From positions 406,499 through 470,498 of the forward strand of contig JAWAHN010000001.1 of assembly GCA_038889235.1 (NCBI GenBank): 64,000 nt of DNA, in the 5' to 3' direction. Of the stretch, positions 26,824 to 35,275 are shown piece after piece. The notes under the pieces were generated by a model. It was not told the origin of the DNA, did no database searches, and saw only the letters and a list, made by a program, of their open reading frames with translations. How positions within the stretch are numbered: the first letter of the stretch is position 1; each line of letters opens with the position of its first letter. The position numbers and the translations under genes are program-made. This stretch comes from Candidatus Jordarchaeales archaeon. Its GTDB lineage: Archaea > Asgardarchaeota > Jordiarchaeia > Jordiarchaeales > Freyrarchaeaceae.

Positions 26824-26983
26824 AGTCTTCAACCTCACTCTTAGGATAGCGGAGCTTACCAGTCGGAAGCCTAACAGCCCTAATAATACCCCTCTTCTGC
26901 CACTCCCAGAGAGTTTTAACTGAGATGTTAAATATCTTTGCAACATCTTTCGGCCTAAGCAGTTCTTCGTAATCTTCAGACAT
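26810..26983 (-). pseudogene. Truncated IS607 TnpA: helix-turn-helix domain only
   Basis: 57 residues: LLRPKDVAKIFNISVKTLWE followed by KLRYPKSEVED. This is the MerR-type DNA-binding start of IS607 serine recombinases, which normally run to about 200 residues. The frame stops exactly where tnpB begins (GTG 26823), so the catalytic domain has been deleted. It could still make a small DNA-binding protein. ATG 26983 is preferred over 27016, because the TATA box at 27021 leaves no leader for the latter. Confidence 0.75.
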
Positions 26984-27020
26984 CATTAAGATTAAAATTA
27001 AGATTAAAGTAATCAACCTC

Positions 27021-27030
27021 TATTTAAACC
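27021..27030 (-). promoter_or_regulatory. TATA box of the IS607 remnant
   Basis: GGTTTAAATA on the minus strand, about 38 nt before the ATG at 26983. Confidence 0.45.
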
Positions 27031-27180
27031 TATCTACCCCGAAACTGCTGACAACGGCGCTGCGTGGATTTACAGTAAATTTAGAGGAAGGCAACCTGGG
27101 AGAAAAGAGTTTTTATTTTGCGTTAAGTTTTGTGGGTTTGTAATAAAAGGGAACGATTTTTCAGTTGGTGGGATGCTGTT

Positions 27181-27963
27181 TTGAGTCAGGAAGTGGTAGC
27201 TTCAGGAGATTACGTCTTAGTCGTTCTCGACGAGAAGAGGAAGTGGCTTGTTAGGGTCGTGGAGGGGGAAACACTCCACACACATAAAGGGGTTGTAAAC
27301 ATAGGTGCATTGATAGGCATGCCTTACGGCTGCGCAGTTAGAAGCAGTAAGGGGGAGAAATTCTACATTGTAAAGCCCACGCTGGCGGACTTCGCCCTGA
27401 AAGCGAAGAGGGCGACACAGATAATCTATCCAAAGGACCTAGGGTTCATTTTGCTGAACTTGGCTGTGGGGCGGGGGAGCAGAGTGGTTGAGGCTGGTAC
27501 TGGAAGCGGGGTTCTCACAGGGGTTTTGGCGAGCTGGGTTATGCCTGAAGGGAGAGTTTACAGTTACGAGGTAAGGGAGGAGTTCTTAAAGGTGGCTAAA
27601 AAGAACTTGGAGCGCATGGGGGTTGCAGAGTATGTTGAACTTAAGAACAAGGACATACTTGAAGGGATAGAAGAAAAGGAAGTCGACGCGGTGGTACTCG
27701 ACATGGCGACGCCATGGCTAGTCGTACCCTACGCTTACGAGGCGCTTAAAGCCGGGAGGGTCATGGCTTCGTTCAGTCCGACGATAGAGCAGGTCCAGAA
27801 AACGGTGTCTGAAATGGAAAAAGTCGGATTCGTAGATATACACACATACGAGTGCCTATTGAGAGAAATAATAGTTAAAGAGGGTAGGACTAGGCCTGAA
27901 TCCTTTATGGTGGGACACACCGGGTATGTAACCTTCGGACGCAAGGTTATCAGGGAAGCTTAG
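27181..27963 (+). CDS. trmI: tRNA (adenine-N1)-methyltransferase, TrmI family
   Basis: About 260 residues. N-terminal beta domain (VVASGDYVLVVLDEKRKWLV, then LHTHKGVVNIGALIG), then QIIYPKDLGFIL and the SAM motif VVEAGTGSGVLTGVLASWV, acidic ribose-binding YSYEVREEF, and motif IV VVLDMATPW. Archaeal TrmI makes m1A at positions 57/58 of tRNA and is important for heat stability. TTG 27181 is chosen: GGTGGG lies 9 nt before it and the family starts here; the frame is open to TTG 27130. The stop overlaps the convergent gelsolin gene by 4 nt. Confidence 0.9.
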   Translation: MSQEVVASGDYVLVVLDEKRKWLVRVVEGETLHTHKGVVNIGALIGMPYGCAVRSSKGEKFYIVKPTLADFALKAKRATQIIYPKDLGFILLNLAVGRGSRVVEAGTGSGVLTGVLASWVMPEGRVYSYEVREEFLKVAKKNLERMGVAEYVELKNKDILEGIEEKEVDAVVLDMATPWLVVPYAYEALKAGRVMASFSPTIEQVQKTVSEMEKVGFVDIHTYECLLREIIVKEGRTRPESFMVGHTGYVTFGRKVIREA

Positions 27964-28751
27964 CCTAGGAGCTTCCCCACCATCTCCTTTAACTTGGAGA
28001 CCACTTTGTCCCGTTTCTCAGCTAGCCTTGAACCATAAGATATGACTAGGTCTTTTCCATCTATTGTGACCTTGGCTAGGAGACCTTCTGGAGATTCAAA
28101 CGTGAAAAATGGTTTTCCCTCTTCTACTTTGCAGCTAACGAGAAGCTCGGGAAACTCCTCCGAGAGCAGGGTGAACAATAACCCGAGCTTGGCTTTACCT
28201 ATCAGCTCGGGTTCTACTTCAGTTGGCTTCGCTTCAACGATTTTTTCGACCTCAGGTTGGGGTGGTAGTGTCGGAGCTTCCCTAACAAGTTGGGCCTGCG
28301 GAGTCCTAGCAGTTACTTCAGCCTTAGTAGGGGGCGGGGCGGGTATTTCAGCACTTGGCGGAGGCGACTCAACGACTGCTTCAACGAGCACCTTGTCTTT
28401 GGCTACGTAGTGCCTTTTAAAGATGGCATTGAGGGCGTCAAATTTCTCTTTAACTTCGGGCTCGGAGAGCTTGGACTCGTCTATTTCAACCAGTTCTTTC
28501 AAATTCCGTCCCACGTTTAGTTTACCGTACGAAAAACCACCTTTCATAACAGATTGAGCAATTCTTGCGGCGGCTCTCTTATCGACCATGCTTCTGTTCT
28601 TTCCCATCCACAAGTAGAGTCGGCTGTCCACTTCGTCTATAAGTAGAATTAGCGAGTCGCTATTTATTGCGTCTTGGCTGAAGGGAATTGGTGCTTTATC
28701 ACCTGACTCAACCTTAACCATAAGCATATATTTAGGCACGGAAGCAGACAC
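27960..28751 (-). CDS. Gelsolin-domain protein
   Basis: 263 residues. Residues about 7-110 fit one gelsolin repeat: LILLIDEVDSRLYLWMGKN (the gelsolin V-x-LW-x-G-k core) followed by the long helix KRAAARIAQSVMKGG. A Pro/Glu-rich linker (about 118-175) leads to an unrecognised 85-residue C-terminal domain. In eukaryotes and some Asgard archaea gelsolin domains sever or cap actin. No actin gene is in this window, so the partner is unknown. The GTG start at 28751 follows AGGTGG. It could instead bind other polymers or membranes. Confidence 0.75.
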   Translation of the reverse strand: MSASVPKYMLMVKVESGDKAPIPFSQDAINSDSLILLIDEVDSRLYLWMGKNRSMVDKRAAARIAQSVMKGGFSYGKLNVGRNLKELVEIDESKLSEPEVKEKFDALNAIFKRHYVAKDKVLVEAVVESPPPSAEIPAPPPTKAEVTARTPQAQLVREAPTLPPQPEVEKIVEAKPTEVEPELIGKAKLGLLFTLLSEEFPELLVSCKVEEGKPFFTFESPEGLLAKVTIDGKDLVISYGSRLAEKRDKVVSKLKEMVGKLLG

Positions 28752-29154
28752 AAAAGACCACCTACCAAGACTTCTCTGTTAAAACACCCGATTCAAATAG
28801 TATTGGTTCCGGTACTATTTAAGGATTACATTTAAAAAAGGGGAGAGACTGCAGCAAACGGTAAAACACTTACTTCCCTTCTAAAAGAGATGCCTAAAAA
28901 CGGATGTTTGCCGTAATAGGTGCTTGAAGGAGCTAGTACATTAAGAGGGGGCGCACCAAACGTTCTTAGGCGTCACGGGAAAGAATACGCTGCTTGAAAA
29001 GTTGGTGAAAGATAGAGACACTTGGGAGTGTTTTAAGGTGTCTAGAGGGGCGATTACTTCTCTGAGGGAGAGGGGTCGTCGATGATCTTTCCGTGTGAAT
29101 GGAACCTTAAAGGATTCAAGTCGGAGATGTGGGGAGCGAAAAAAAGAAGGGGGT
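28752..29154. other. Intergenic spacer between gelsolin and ATP synthase subunit I genes
   Basis: About 400 nt. It holds a dyad (28795-28820) close to the gelsolin gene. A short frame ending at 29083 (encoding VTGKNTLLEKLVKDRDTWE) looks protein-like but has no start, ribosome site or recognisable family; it may be a gene remnant. Nothing else is seen. Confidence 0.4.
28795..28820. repeat. 26-bp dyad symmetry upstream of the gelsolin gene
   Basis: The arms AAATAGTA (28795-28802) and TACTATTT (28813-28820) flank a 10-nt centre (28803-28812). On the minus strand one arm reads TTAAATAG-like, which overlaps a possible TATA box about 45-65 nt before the gelsolin start. The dyad could be an operator. 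Confidence 0.45.
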
Positions 29155-31584
29155 TTAAAGTGGGGGTTTCTTTTGCACGGTTACTTGGCGTACCACAGCG
29201 AAAGGTTTGAACTCACGCCCGGTACCATGGTAGAATTTCATGAACCACTCTACCCAGTGAAGCCTTAGTGTATGCAGGAATGATAGGAGCCCCTCGAAGG
29301 ACAATATGAGCAGCGAGATCAATATTGCCCCTATCAGGGATTCCTGTACTATCACAGGTATCTTTATGTTGAGAAACTCTTGCGTTGAAAGTGCTACTGC
29401 TAGTGTTGGCGTGTATGGGGGGATTTGTAGTCCTAGATGCGAGAATAGGTAGTGTACTGCCGCTAGAGCGAATATTCGTGCGAAGCTCACCGTGTGTGAC
29501 AGGAGTGATAACAGCTGGTCGAATATTTCCGAGAAACCTTCTGACTTGTCATGGGACACCGCTATTGTTCCAACAAGTGCCAGTATTGCCGGTAATAGTA
29601 CGAGGAAGAACACGCTTATTGATGCTGGAGGCAAGTGTATTTCAAAGCGGGAGGTCGAGTTCCAAAGGAAGAGCTGCTCAACTAAGTGGAGGGTCTCTGA
29701 CATTTTCTCTGGGAGAAGGTGTAATGCTTCGAGGAACTCTAAGGTGTGCCAGATTCCCTTGTCTAAAAGGTTGGGTGCTAGAGGCTCGAATACCTTTAAC
29801 GGCCTTACAGTCATGTAGGAAGTTATTGAAAGTCTCGTTATGAGTTCTTGCGCTGTGCGGGAAGCTTCGATCGCGTTAGCTAGGAGCCCAGCCGGGGTTT
29901 CGTGGTGGGCGTGAAGCAACTCTGTTAAATGCTTGTATAAGGCCTCTGCTGTCGGATCTAGGAACAGTGGAGTGTTTGTTAACGGGTTTACGATTAGCGG
30001 GGGCGTTGTGGAGAACCATTTCACGAAGTCTAATCCATACTGGTCGCTGAAAATTATGGTCATAGCTCCTATATGCGTCCACATTAGGCATATAGGCATG
30101 AAGAAAGCTTCCTTGAGTTTCCCCTCGTGGTAAAGGTTTACTACTCTGAGCAGGAAGCCGAAGTTTATTTCTATTATCGCGACGACTATGACGAGCCTTA
30201 GGAATCTGAAGTTTCCTTCTGGCGTGAACGGGTTAAACCAAAGTGGATCTATGACGTGATGTGAGCCGAAGAACGAGCCGTAAAGGAAGCCGAAAAGCAC
30301 TGACGCTAAGCCGCACCAGAAGAGGAGGGCGCCGGCCTTTAGACCATAGTTCATGATTTCGCCGACAACGGGTTTTCTAGTGCGCCACGCGACTAGAGCA
30401 AGCCCTATTAAGGCTAGTATTGCCCCGTGGGCTACATCTCCAAACATCATGCCGAATATCAGTGGGAAGGTTATTACCATGAACTTTGTTGGGTCGATCT
30501 CGTTATAATTTGGTATTCCGAAGCTCTTCACCAGGGCCTCGTATGGTTCTGCTATCTTCGGGTTTTCTAGCTTCGTCGGGCGCTCCTCTTCAGGCACAGT
30601 TGGCTCTATTACTTCTATAACCGCTGTTCTTTCAGTCGCCGCGTCTATTGCTTGGACGACTTTTTTCGCCGATTTCAGCGGGACCCAGCCCCATAGCTCA
30701 ACTGTGGTCTCGGTTCTCCTAAGGTAGTTTTTGACCTCTATTCTTTCTTTCTCTATGGATAGGATTTCCTTGCAGGCAAGTAGCTTGTAGCCGTACCGTT
30801 CTATTATCTTCCACTTTTCGTCTTCAAGCTTCTTAAGGCGGTCTTCCAGGGATTTAATTTGTTTGCGTGTTTTCTCGATTATTTTTTCAGTTGTCCCTTC
30901 AACCTCTGACGGAATCTTGAACTCTTCGAAGCCGAAGGCGGTTAAGAGACGTTGAACAATTTCCTTTTGCTCCTTGAAGACTGCTACTAGTAGAACTGCT
31001 CTACCTCCGCCTATGCTGGCGTGATGGAAGATGTAGTCACCTTTAGTCACCTCTGCTAGTCTCCATCTCAGCATGCCTATTTTGTCTTCAGAAATTGTTC
31101 CGGCGACTGCGTAAACGTAGCGCCCTTCCCCTATGTGAGCCAGCTCTATTCCAAGTGGTTTAACTGTTTCAGCTATCTTGAGAAGTGCACGCCGCTGCTC
31201 AAGCTCCTGGTTTGCCTTGGTAAATTCTTCTCTGAGCGCGTCAATTTTCGGTGCCGCAGCTTCGAGGGTCTCGCGCGCCATTGCCACTACGCTTGAGAGT
31301 TTTTCGTCGTCCACCGCCATCTTTTTGCTTTCAGGTAGGCGTGCAATGTATGGCACGTATTTCTCGATGTCTAAGTAGTCCACGTATTTTTGGATGTCGC
31401 TGAGCAGCTGTAGTGCCTCTTTCTCATCGTCACTCAGTTTGACTGGTACGACGCCACCCTTCTCTTCTATGTCTATTAATTCGACTTCTCCAAGCTCGTG
31501 TATGCAGCGGATGAGGGCACGCTCGTAATCTTTGTGGCAGACGACCTTCAGTATCCCTTGTTTAGCTGGACGTGGCCAAACCAT
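29155..31584 (-). CDS. atpI: A-type ATP synthase subunit I (a subunit)
   Basis: About 809 residues, typical. The cytoplasmic N-terminal half (to about 380) has two coiled-coil arms. The membrane half follows from PLIFGMMFGDVAHGAILALI, a hallmark of V/A-type a subunits, with further segments and the proton-path basic residue region in LLSLLSHTVSFARIFALAAV (Arg conserved). It couples proton or sodium flow to rotation. It is encoded apart from the H-E and K-C genes at 53-56 kb. ATG 31584 follows GAGGGA, so the 7 residues upstream are not used. Confidence 0.95.
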   Translation of the reverse strand: MVWPRPAKQGILKVVCHKDYERALIRCIHELGEVELIDIEEKGGVVPVKLSDDEKEALQLLSDIQKYVDYLDIEKYVPYIARLPESKKMAVDDEKLSSVVAMARETLEAAAPKIDALREEFTKANQELEQRRALLKIAETVKPLGIELAHIGEGRYVYAVAGTISEDKIGMLRWRLAEVTKGDYIFHHASIGGGRAVLLVAVFKEQKEIVQRLLTAFGFEEFKIPSEVEGTTEKIIEKTRKQIKSLEDRLKKLEDEKWKIIERYGYKLLACKEILSIEKERIEVKNYLRRTETTVELWGWVPLKSAKKVVQAIDAATERTAVIEVIEPTVPEEERPTKLENPKIAEPYEALVKSFGIPNYNEIDPTKFMVITFPLIFGMMFGDVAHGAILALIGLALVAWRTRKPVVGEIMNYGLKAGALLFWCGLASVLFGFLYGSFFGSHHVIDPLWFNPFTPEGNFRFLRLVIVVAIIEINFGFLLRVVNLYHEGKLKEAFFMPICLMWTHIGAMTIIFSDQYGLDFVKWFSTTPPLIVNPLTNTPLFLDPTAEALYKHLTELLHAHHETPAGLLANAIEASRTAQELITRLSITSYMTVRPLKVFEPLAPNLLDKGIWHTLEFLEALHLLPEKMSETLHLVEQLFLWNSTSRFEIHLPPASISVFFLVLLPAILALVGTIAVSHDKSEGFSEIFDQLLSLLSHTVSFARIFALAAVHYLFSHLGLQIPPYTPTLAVALSTQEFLNIKIPVIVQESLIGAILISLLILSFEGLLSFLHTLRLHWVEWFMKFYHGTGREFKPFAVVRQVTVQKKPPL

Positions 31585-31656
31585 TGTCGCTCCCTCATCG
31601 AACAATGTGAAAGAGGTTAATCTTCGAGGGACAGGCAGAAATCGATCAAATACATG

Positions 31657-32538
31657 TTATATACCTTTTGTTTCTTTGGAAGCCTTTTCCTCCTTCATGT
31701 TTGCAAGCTCCCTTAACAATTTTTCTTCTTCTTCTTTTGGGAGCTCGTAAGAGTGTTCTATGGTTGGATAGGCCCCGCTTCTCACTTCGCTAATGTACTT
31801 CTCTACAGCGTCCATTATGAACCTTTTAATGTTGCAGTACTGCTTCACGAACTTCGGCCTAAAGCCCTCGAAGAAGCCCAGTAGGTCGTGTGTCACCAGA
31901 ACTTGACCGTCACAGTGCACTCCAGCCCCTATACCTATCGTTGGGACGGAAACTGATTCCGTTATGATCTTGGCCACCTTCCAAGGGATGCATTCGAGGA
32001 CTATCGAAAATACGCCTGCTTTCTCTAGAATCTTAGCGTCTTCTATGAGTTTCTTTGCGGCCTCAGCTGTCCTACCCTGAACTTTGTATCCACCAAACTT
32101 GTGGATGGACTGTGGGGTTAAACCTATGTGCCCCATGACGGGGATACCGTTGTCCACAAGGAGCTTTACTATTGAAGCCATTTCTCTGCCTCCCTCAAGT
32201 TTAACGGCTTCAACGCCCCCCTCCTGCATGAGGCGGCCTGCGTTCTTGATAGCCAGTTCAGGTGTAGCATACGACATGAAAGGCATGTCTCCGACTACCA
32301 GCGCCCGCTTAACTCCTCTACTAACAGCTGCGCAATGTCTTACCATGTCGTCCATGGTTACTGGTATCGTGTTGGGGTAGCCTAGGATTACGTTGCCCAG
32401 AGAGTCGCCTACGAGTATCACGTCCACTCCAGCTTCGTCGAGAATAAGGGCGGTTGGGTAGTCGTAAGCGGTGAGCATTGTTATCTTCCTGCCTTCCTCT
32501 TTCATTAAGCGTAAGTCTATCACCGTTAACTTACCCAA
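31657..32538 (-). CDS. panB: 3-methyl-2-oxobutanoate hydroxymethyltransferase (ketopantoate synthase)
   Basis: About 293 residues. KITMLTAYDYPTALILDEAG, then ILVGDSLGNVILGY (metal-binding Asp), MPFMSYATPELAIKNAGRLM, AVKLEGG, GHIGLTPQSIHKFGGYKVQG and the catalytic-glutamate segment IVLECIPWKVAKIIT are all standard PanB. It transfers a hydroxymethyl group from methylene-tetrahydropterin to 2-oxoisovalerate in pantothenate/CoA synthesis. TTG 32538 follows GGAGGG by 7 nt and is preferred over GTG 32559. The Glu/Lys-rich tail (EKASKETKGI) is a small extension. Confidence 0.95.
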   Translation of the reverse strand: MGKLTVIDLRLMKEEGRKITMLTAYDYPTALILDEAGVDVILVGDSLGNVILGYPNTIPVTMDDMVRHCAAVSRGVKRALVVGDMPFMSYATPELAIKNAGRLMQEGGVEAVKLEGGREMASIVKLLVDNGIPVMGHIGLTPQSIHKFGGYKVQGRTAEAAKKLIEDAKILEKAGVFSIVLECIPWKVAKIITESVSVPTIGIGAGVHCDGQVLVTHDLLGFFEGFRPKFVKQYCNIKRFIMDAVEKYISEVRSGAYPTIEHSYELPKEEEEKLLRELANMKEEKASKETKGI

Positions 32539-32694
32539 GACGATTGCCCTCCACGGCACACTCTGAGTGGAGAAAGTCGTTTATACGTTTTAAGCGTTTT
32601 CAAAATGGGTGCAGGGTCAATAGTTTCATTCTTTCCCTAAGTCAGGGGCTAGATTTCTGATGTTAAGTTTTAATCCGAGCGTTCTTTGACAATC

Positions 32695-32702
32695 TTTAAA
32701 TA
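32695..32702 (+). promoter_or_regulatory. TATA box of the hdrA-mvhD operon
   Basis: TTTAAATA lies about 50 nt before the TTG start at 32753, giving a leader of about 25 nt that includes the GGAGGAGGTG ribosome site. Confidence 0.5.
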
Positions 32703-32752
32703 AAAATAGATCTTTGTTAAGACGGACAGCATGGAGGAGGTGTTAAAGAGGT

Positions 32753-34693
32753 TTGGGAAGTGAAATTACTCCTCGCATAGGTGTCTTCATATGCCACTGA
32801 GGCAAGAACATAGCTGGCGTCATCGATGTCGAAGCGCTCAAAGACTATGTTTCAACGCTGAAGGATGTCGTCTGGGTTGAGACCTACATTTCTCTCTGCA
32901 CACACGCCGGGGCGGAGCTGATAAAGGCGAGGGTGGAGGAGCACGAGCTGAACAGGGTGGTTGTCGCGGCGTGCACCCCTAAAACCCACGAAGAAGTCTT
33001 TAGGAGAGTGTTGCTCGAGGCTGGTCTGAGCCCCAGCATGTTGGAGTTCGTGAATATCAGGGAACACGATTCCTTCGTCCATATGACGGATCCCAAAAGC
33101 GCCTTAGAAATGGCTAAGGACGTTATAAGGGGAGCGGTGGCTAAGGCGAGACTTCTTGAAGAGATACCACGCATGCTACTTCCCGTGACCCCCAGTGTCC
33201 TCGTGATAGGGGGAGGCATAAGTGGCATACGGGCTGCGCTCGAAGTGGCTGAAAGCGGGTTCAAAGTGTACTTGGTTGAAAAAAGTCCGACGATCGGCGG
33301 GAGAATGGCGATGCTTGACAGAACTTTTCCAACGAATGACTGTGCCATCTGAATACTTGGCCCGTTAATGCTTGAGACTGCCAGGAGGGAGGAAGTGGAA
33401 ATTCTCACTTATAGCGAGGTCGAGTCGGTTGAAGGAAACGTGGGGGACTTCAAGGTTAAGGTTAGGAAGAAACCGAGGTATGTTAACGAGGAGCTCTGCA
33501 ATAGCTGTGGGGCATGCGCTGAGGTCTGCCCTGTTTTCATACCGAGTAGCTTCGATCTAGGGCTTGGAGTGAAGAAGGCGATACACCAGCCGTTTCCACA
33601 GGCTGTCCCACAAACGTACCTCATAGACATTGAGAGGTGTATAAGGTGCGGGCTGTGCGAGAAGGTGTGTGACAAGAAGGCTATAGACTTCAACCAAAAG
33701 GAGCAGGTAATTGAGCTGGAGGTCGGAGCTATAATAGTGGCTTGTGGCGGTGATTCCTATACGCCGAGGTTCGGTGAGTATGGCTACGGCAAGTATGCCA
33801 ACGTGATAACTCAGTTCCACTTGGAGAGAATGCTTGCCCCGAACGGACCAACGGGTGGAGAGGTTGTGAGGCCATCTGACGGAAAGAAACCTAGAAGAGT
33901 TGTCATGATCCAGTGCGTTGGCTTTAGAGATATGAAGAGGAACGAGTATTGTTCCAACGTGTGCTGCATGGTGGCTATCAAAAACGCGATGCTATTAAAG
34001 CAGCACTTGCAGGATGTCGAGGTCTTTGTCTGCTATACTGACGTGAGGTCGTACGGTAAGGGCTACGAGGAGTTCTATGTTCAGGCGAGGGAACATGGTG
34101 TTATATTCCTAAGGGGGCGCGTTGGAGAGGTCGTCGAGGACGCCGATACAGGTGAGCTCTTAGTAGTGGTCGAGGACACGCTTTCAGGCAGAGTAATTGA
34201 GCTAAGAGCTGACCTAGTCGTCCTCTCAACAGGAGTTGTGCCATCAAGTGACTTAAGCAGGATAGCCGAGATTCTGAAGCTCGAGCGGAGCCCAGATGGA
34301 TTCATAAAGGAGTTACACTCACGCTTAGCTCCAACAGACACTAAAATGCGCGGCATATATGTCTGCGGCGATGCGCAGGGGCCAAAGGCCATAGATGCGT
34401 GTGTAGCTCAGGCGAAAGCTGCCGCGGCATCTGTCATCAGCCTTCTTTCTATCGGAAAGGTGGAGCTCGAGCTTGCTACAGCAGTCGTCAAGGATGACAA
34501 GTGTAGTGGCTGTGGGCTTTGCGAGCTCGTCTGCCCCTACAACGCTATAAGCGTCGGCGACGTCGCAACGGTAAACGAGCTCCTGTGTAGGGGGTGCGGT
34601 AAGTGCGCTGCAACATGTCCCTCTAAGGCGATTTATAGGAGGGGTTACAGGGAGGAGCAGCTTGAAGCATACATAGATGAGATCGCGAAATAG
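32753..34693 (+). CDS. hdrA: Heterodisulfide reductase subunit A-like protein with two in-frame TGA codons (probable selenocysteine)
   Basis: 646 residues if both TGA codons are read, the normal HdrA length. TGA at 32798-32800 gives ICH-U-GKNIAG, where HdrA has CHCG. TGA at 33350-33352 gives NDCAI-U-ILGPLM, where HdrA has Cys in its TFPT-x-DC-x-x-C-ILTP segment. Both sit in unbroken HdrA sequence: FAD site VLVIGGGISGIRAALEVAES and VEKSPTIGGRMA, then four ferredoxin-type clusters (CNSCGACAEVCP, CIRCGLCEKVCD, CSGCGLCELVCP, CRGCGKCAATCP). HdrA is the flavin subunit that bifurcates electrons. A TTG start follows GGAGGAGGTG by 10 nt; an in-frame TAA at 32744 excludes longer forms. mvhD follows after 11 nt; hdrB and hdrC are not in the window. 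Confidence 0.9.
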
Positions 34694-34704
34694 GAGGATG
34701 ATGG

Positions 34705-35187
34705 ATGACTGAACCCAAAATCGGGGCCTTCCTCTGCTGGAAAGGGTTTGACAGCCCCCAGAAATGAGGTTATGGTGCTGCAGACATGGCGGGGACGATG
34801 AGGCTGCAGTATCCCGCTGCAATTAGGCCGATAAGAGTGCCGTGCGCCGGCAGAGTTTCAGCGGACTTGATAGCTAGGTTACTGTGGAAAGGTGCGGATG
34901 GCGTAATGGTTGTAGGGTGACGAGTCGGTGAGTGTGCGTTTGAAAACGGGAACATTATGGCAGCAAGGCACGTCGAGATAGTTCAAGACCTGCTGGAACT
35001 TATGGGTCTTGGCGCGGGGAGGGTGACGATGGTTTACTGCTCCTCGGCTGAGGGCAAATACTTCGCTGAGGCGGTTAGAGAAGTAAGCGAAAAAGTGAAG
35101 GCCTTGGGTCCTAACCCTTTAAAGGCGAAAAAAGCGGATGAGCTTGGAGCCAAAAGCGCACGAGCTCCAAGTGACCCCCTCAGCTAA
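34705..35187 (+). CDS. mvhD: MvhD/VhuD-like [2Fe-2S] electron-transfer subunit with two in-frame TGA codons (probable selenocysteine)
   Basis: 160 residues if both TGAs are read. TGA 34765-34767 (residue 21) gives SPQK-U-GYGAADMAGTMRLQY; the family has NWC-x-Y-x-x-ADLAG there. TGA 34918-34920 (residue 72) gives VMVVG-U-RVGECAFENGN; the family has GCHPGDCHY-x-x-GN. The rest is typical: IRPIRVPCAGRVS, then WKGADGVMVVG and VYCSSAEGKYFAEAV. MvhD links a hydrogenase or formate dehydrogenase to HdrA. An ATG start follows GGAGGATG. Without recoding, only a headless C-terminal piece from 34957 would be made. Confidence 0.9.
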
Positions 35188-35213
35188 CGCGTGGGGGCTT
35201 TCATCTCCCACCG
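35188..35213 (+). other. Hairpin just after mvhD: candidate SECIS element or terminator
   Basis: Directly after the TAA stop, GTGGG (35191-35195) pairs with CCCAC (35207-35211), extended by GG/CT pairs inside and by CG/CG outside with one bulged base. The loop is about 7 nt. Archaeal SECIS elements usually lie in the 3' untranslated region, so the position fits, but I cannot show the conserved SECIS core. No T-run follows, which makes a simple terminator less likely. Confidence 0.35.
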
Positions 35214-35275
35214 ATATCTCAATAAAAGTTTCAATGGTTGGTTGTAGTGTGTAACAAAAATGTTCTCTCGGGTTG

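Larger units (their letters stand above)
25668..26983 (-). mobile_element. Degraded IS607-type insertion sequence
   Basis: Order on the minus strand: a MerR-like helix-turn-helix typical of IS607 TnpA, then TnpB. TnpA has lost its serine-recombinase catalytic domain and TnpB carries a frame break near its start, so the element cannot move by itself. A 13-bp hairpin marks the right end. At the left end a direct repeat (ATTAAGATTAA, twice, about 26985-27007) overlaps the first tnpA codons. IS607 elements lack terminal inverted repeats, so exact borders cannot be read. Confidence 0.75.

Noticed and set aside
28940-29083. Short protein-like frame ending LREGRR-type basic residues
   Set aside because: No start codon or ribosome site and no recognisable domain; mentioned only as a possible remnant.
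32753-35187. UGA as a reassigned sense codon (Cys) for the whole genome
   Set aside because: Many intact genes here end in TGA at the family's normal C-terminus (for example speH at 12523, the FrhB-like protein at 36295, the synthetase at 42449), so the codon is a stop in general and recoded only in hdrA and mvhD.
32753-35187. hdrA and mvhD as pseudogenes
   Set aside because: All four stops are TGA, all at conserved cysteine positions, and there is no frameshift or other damage.
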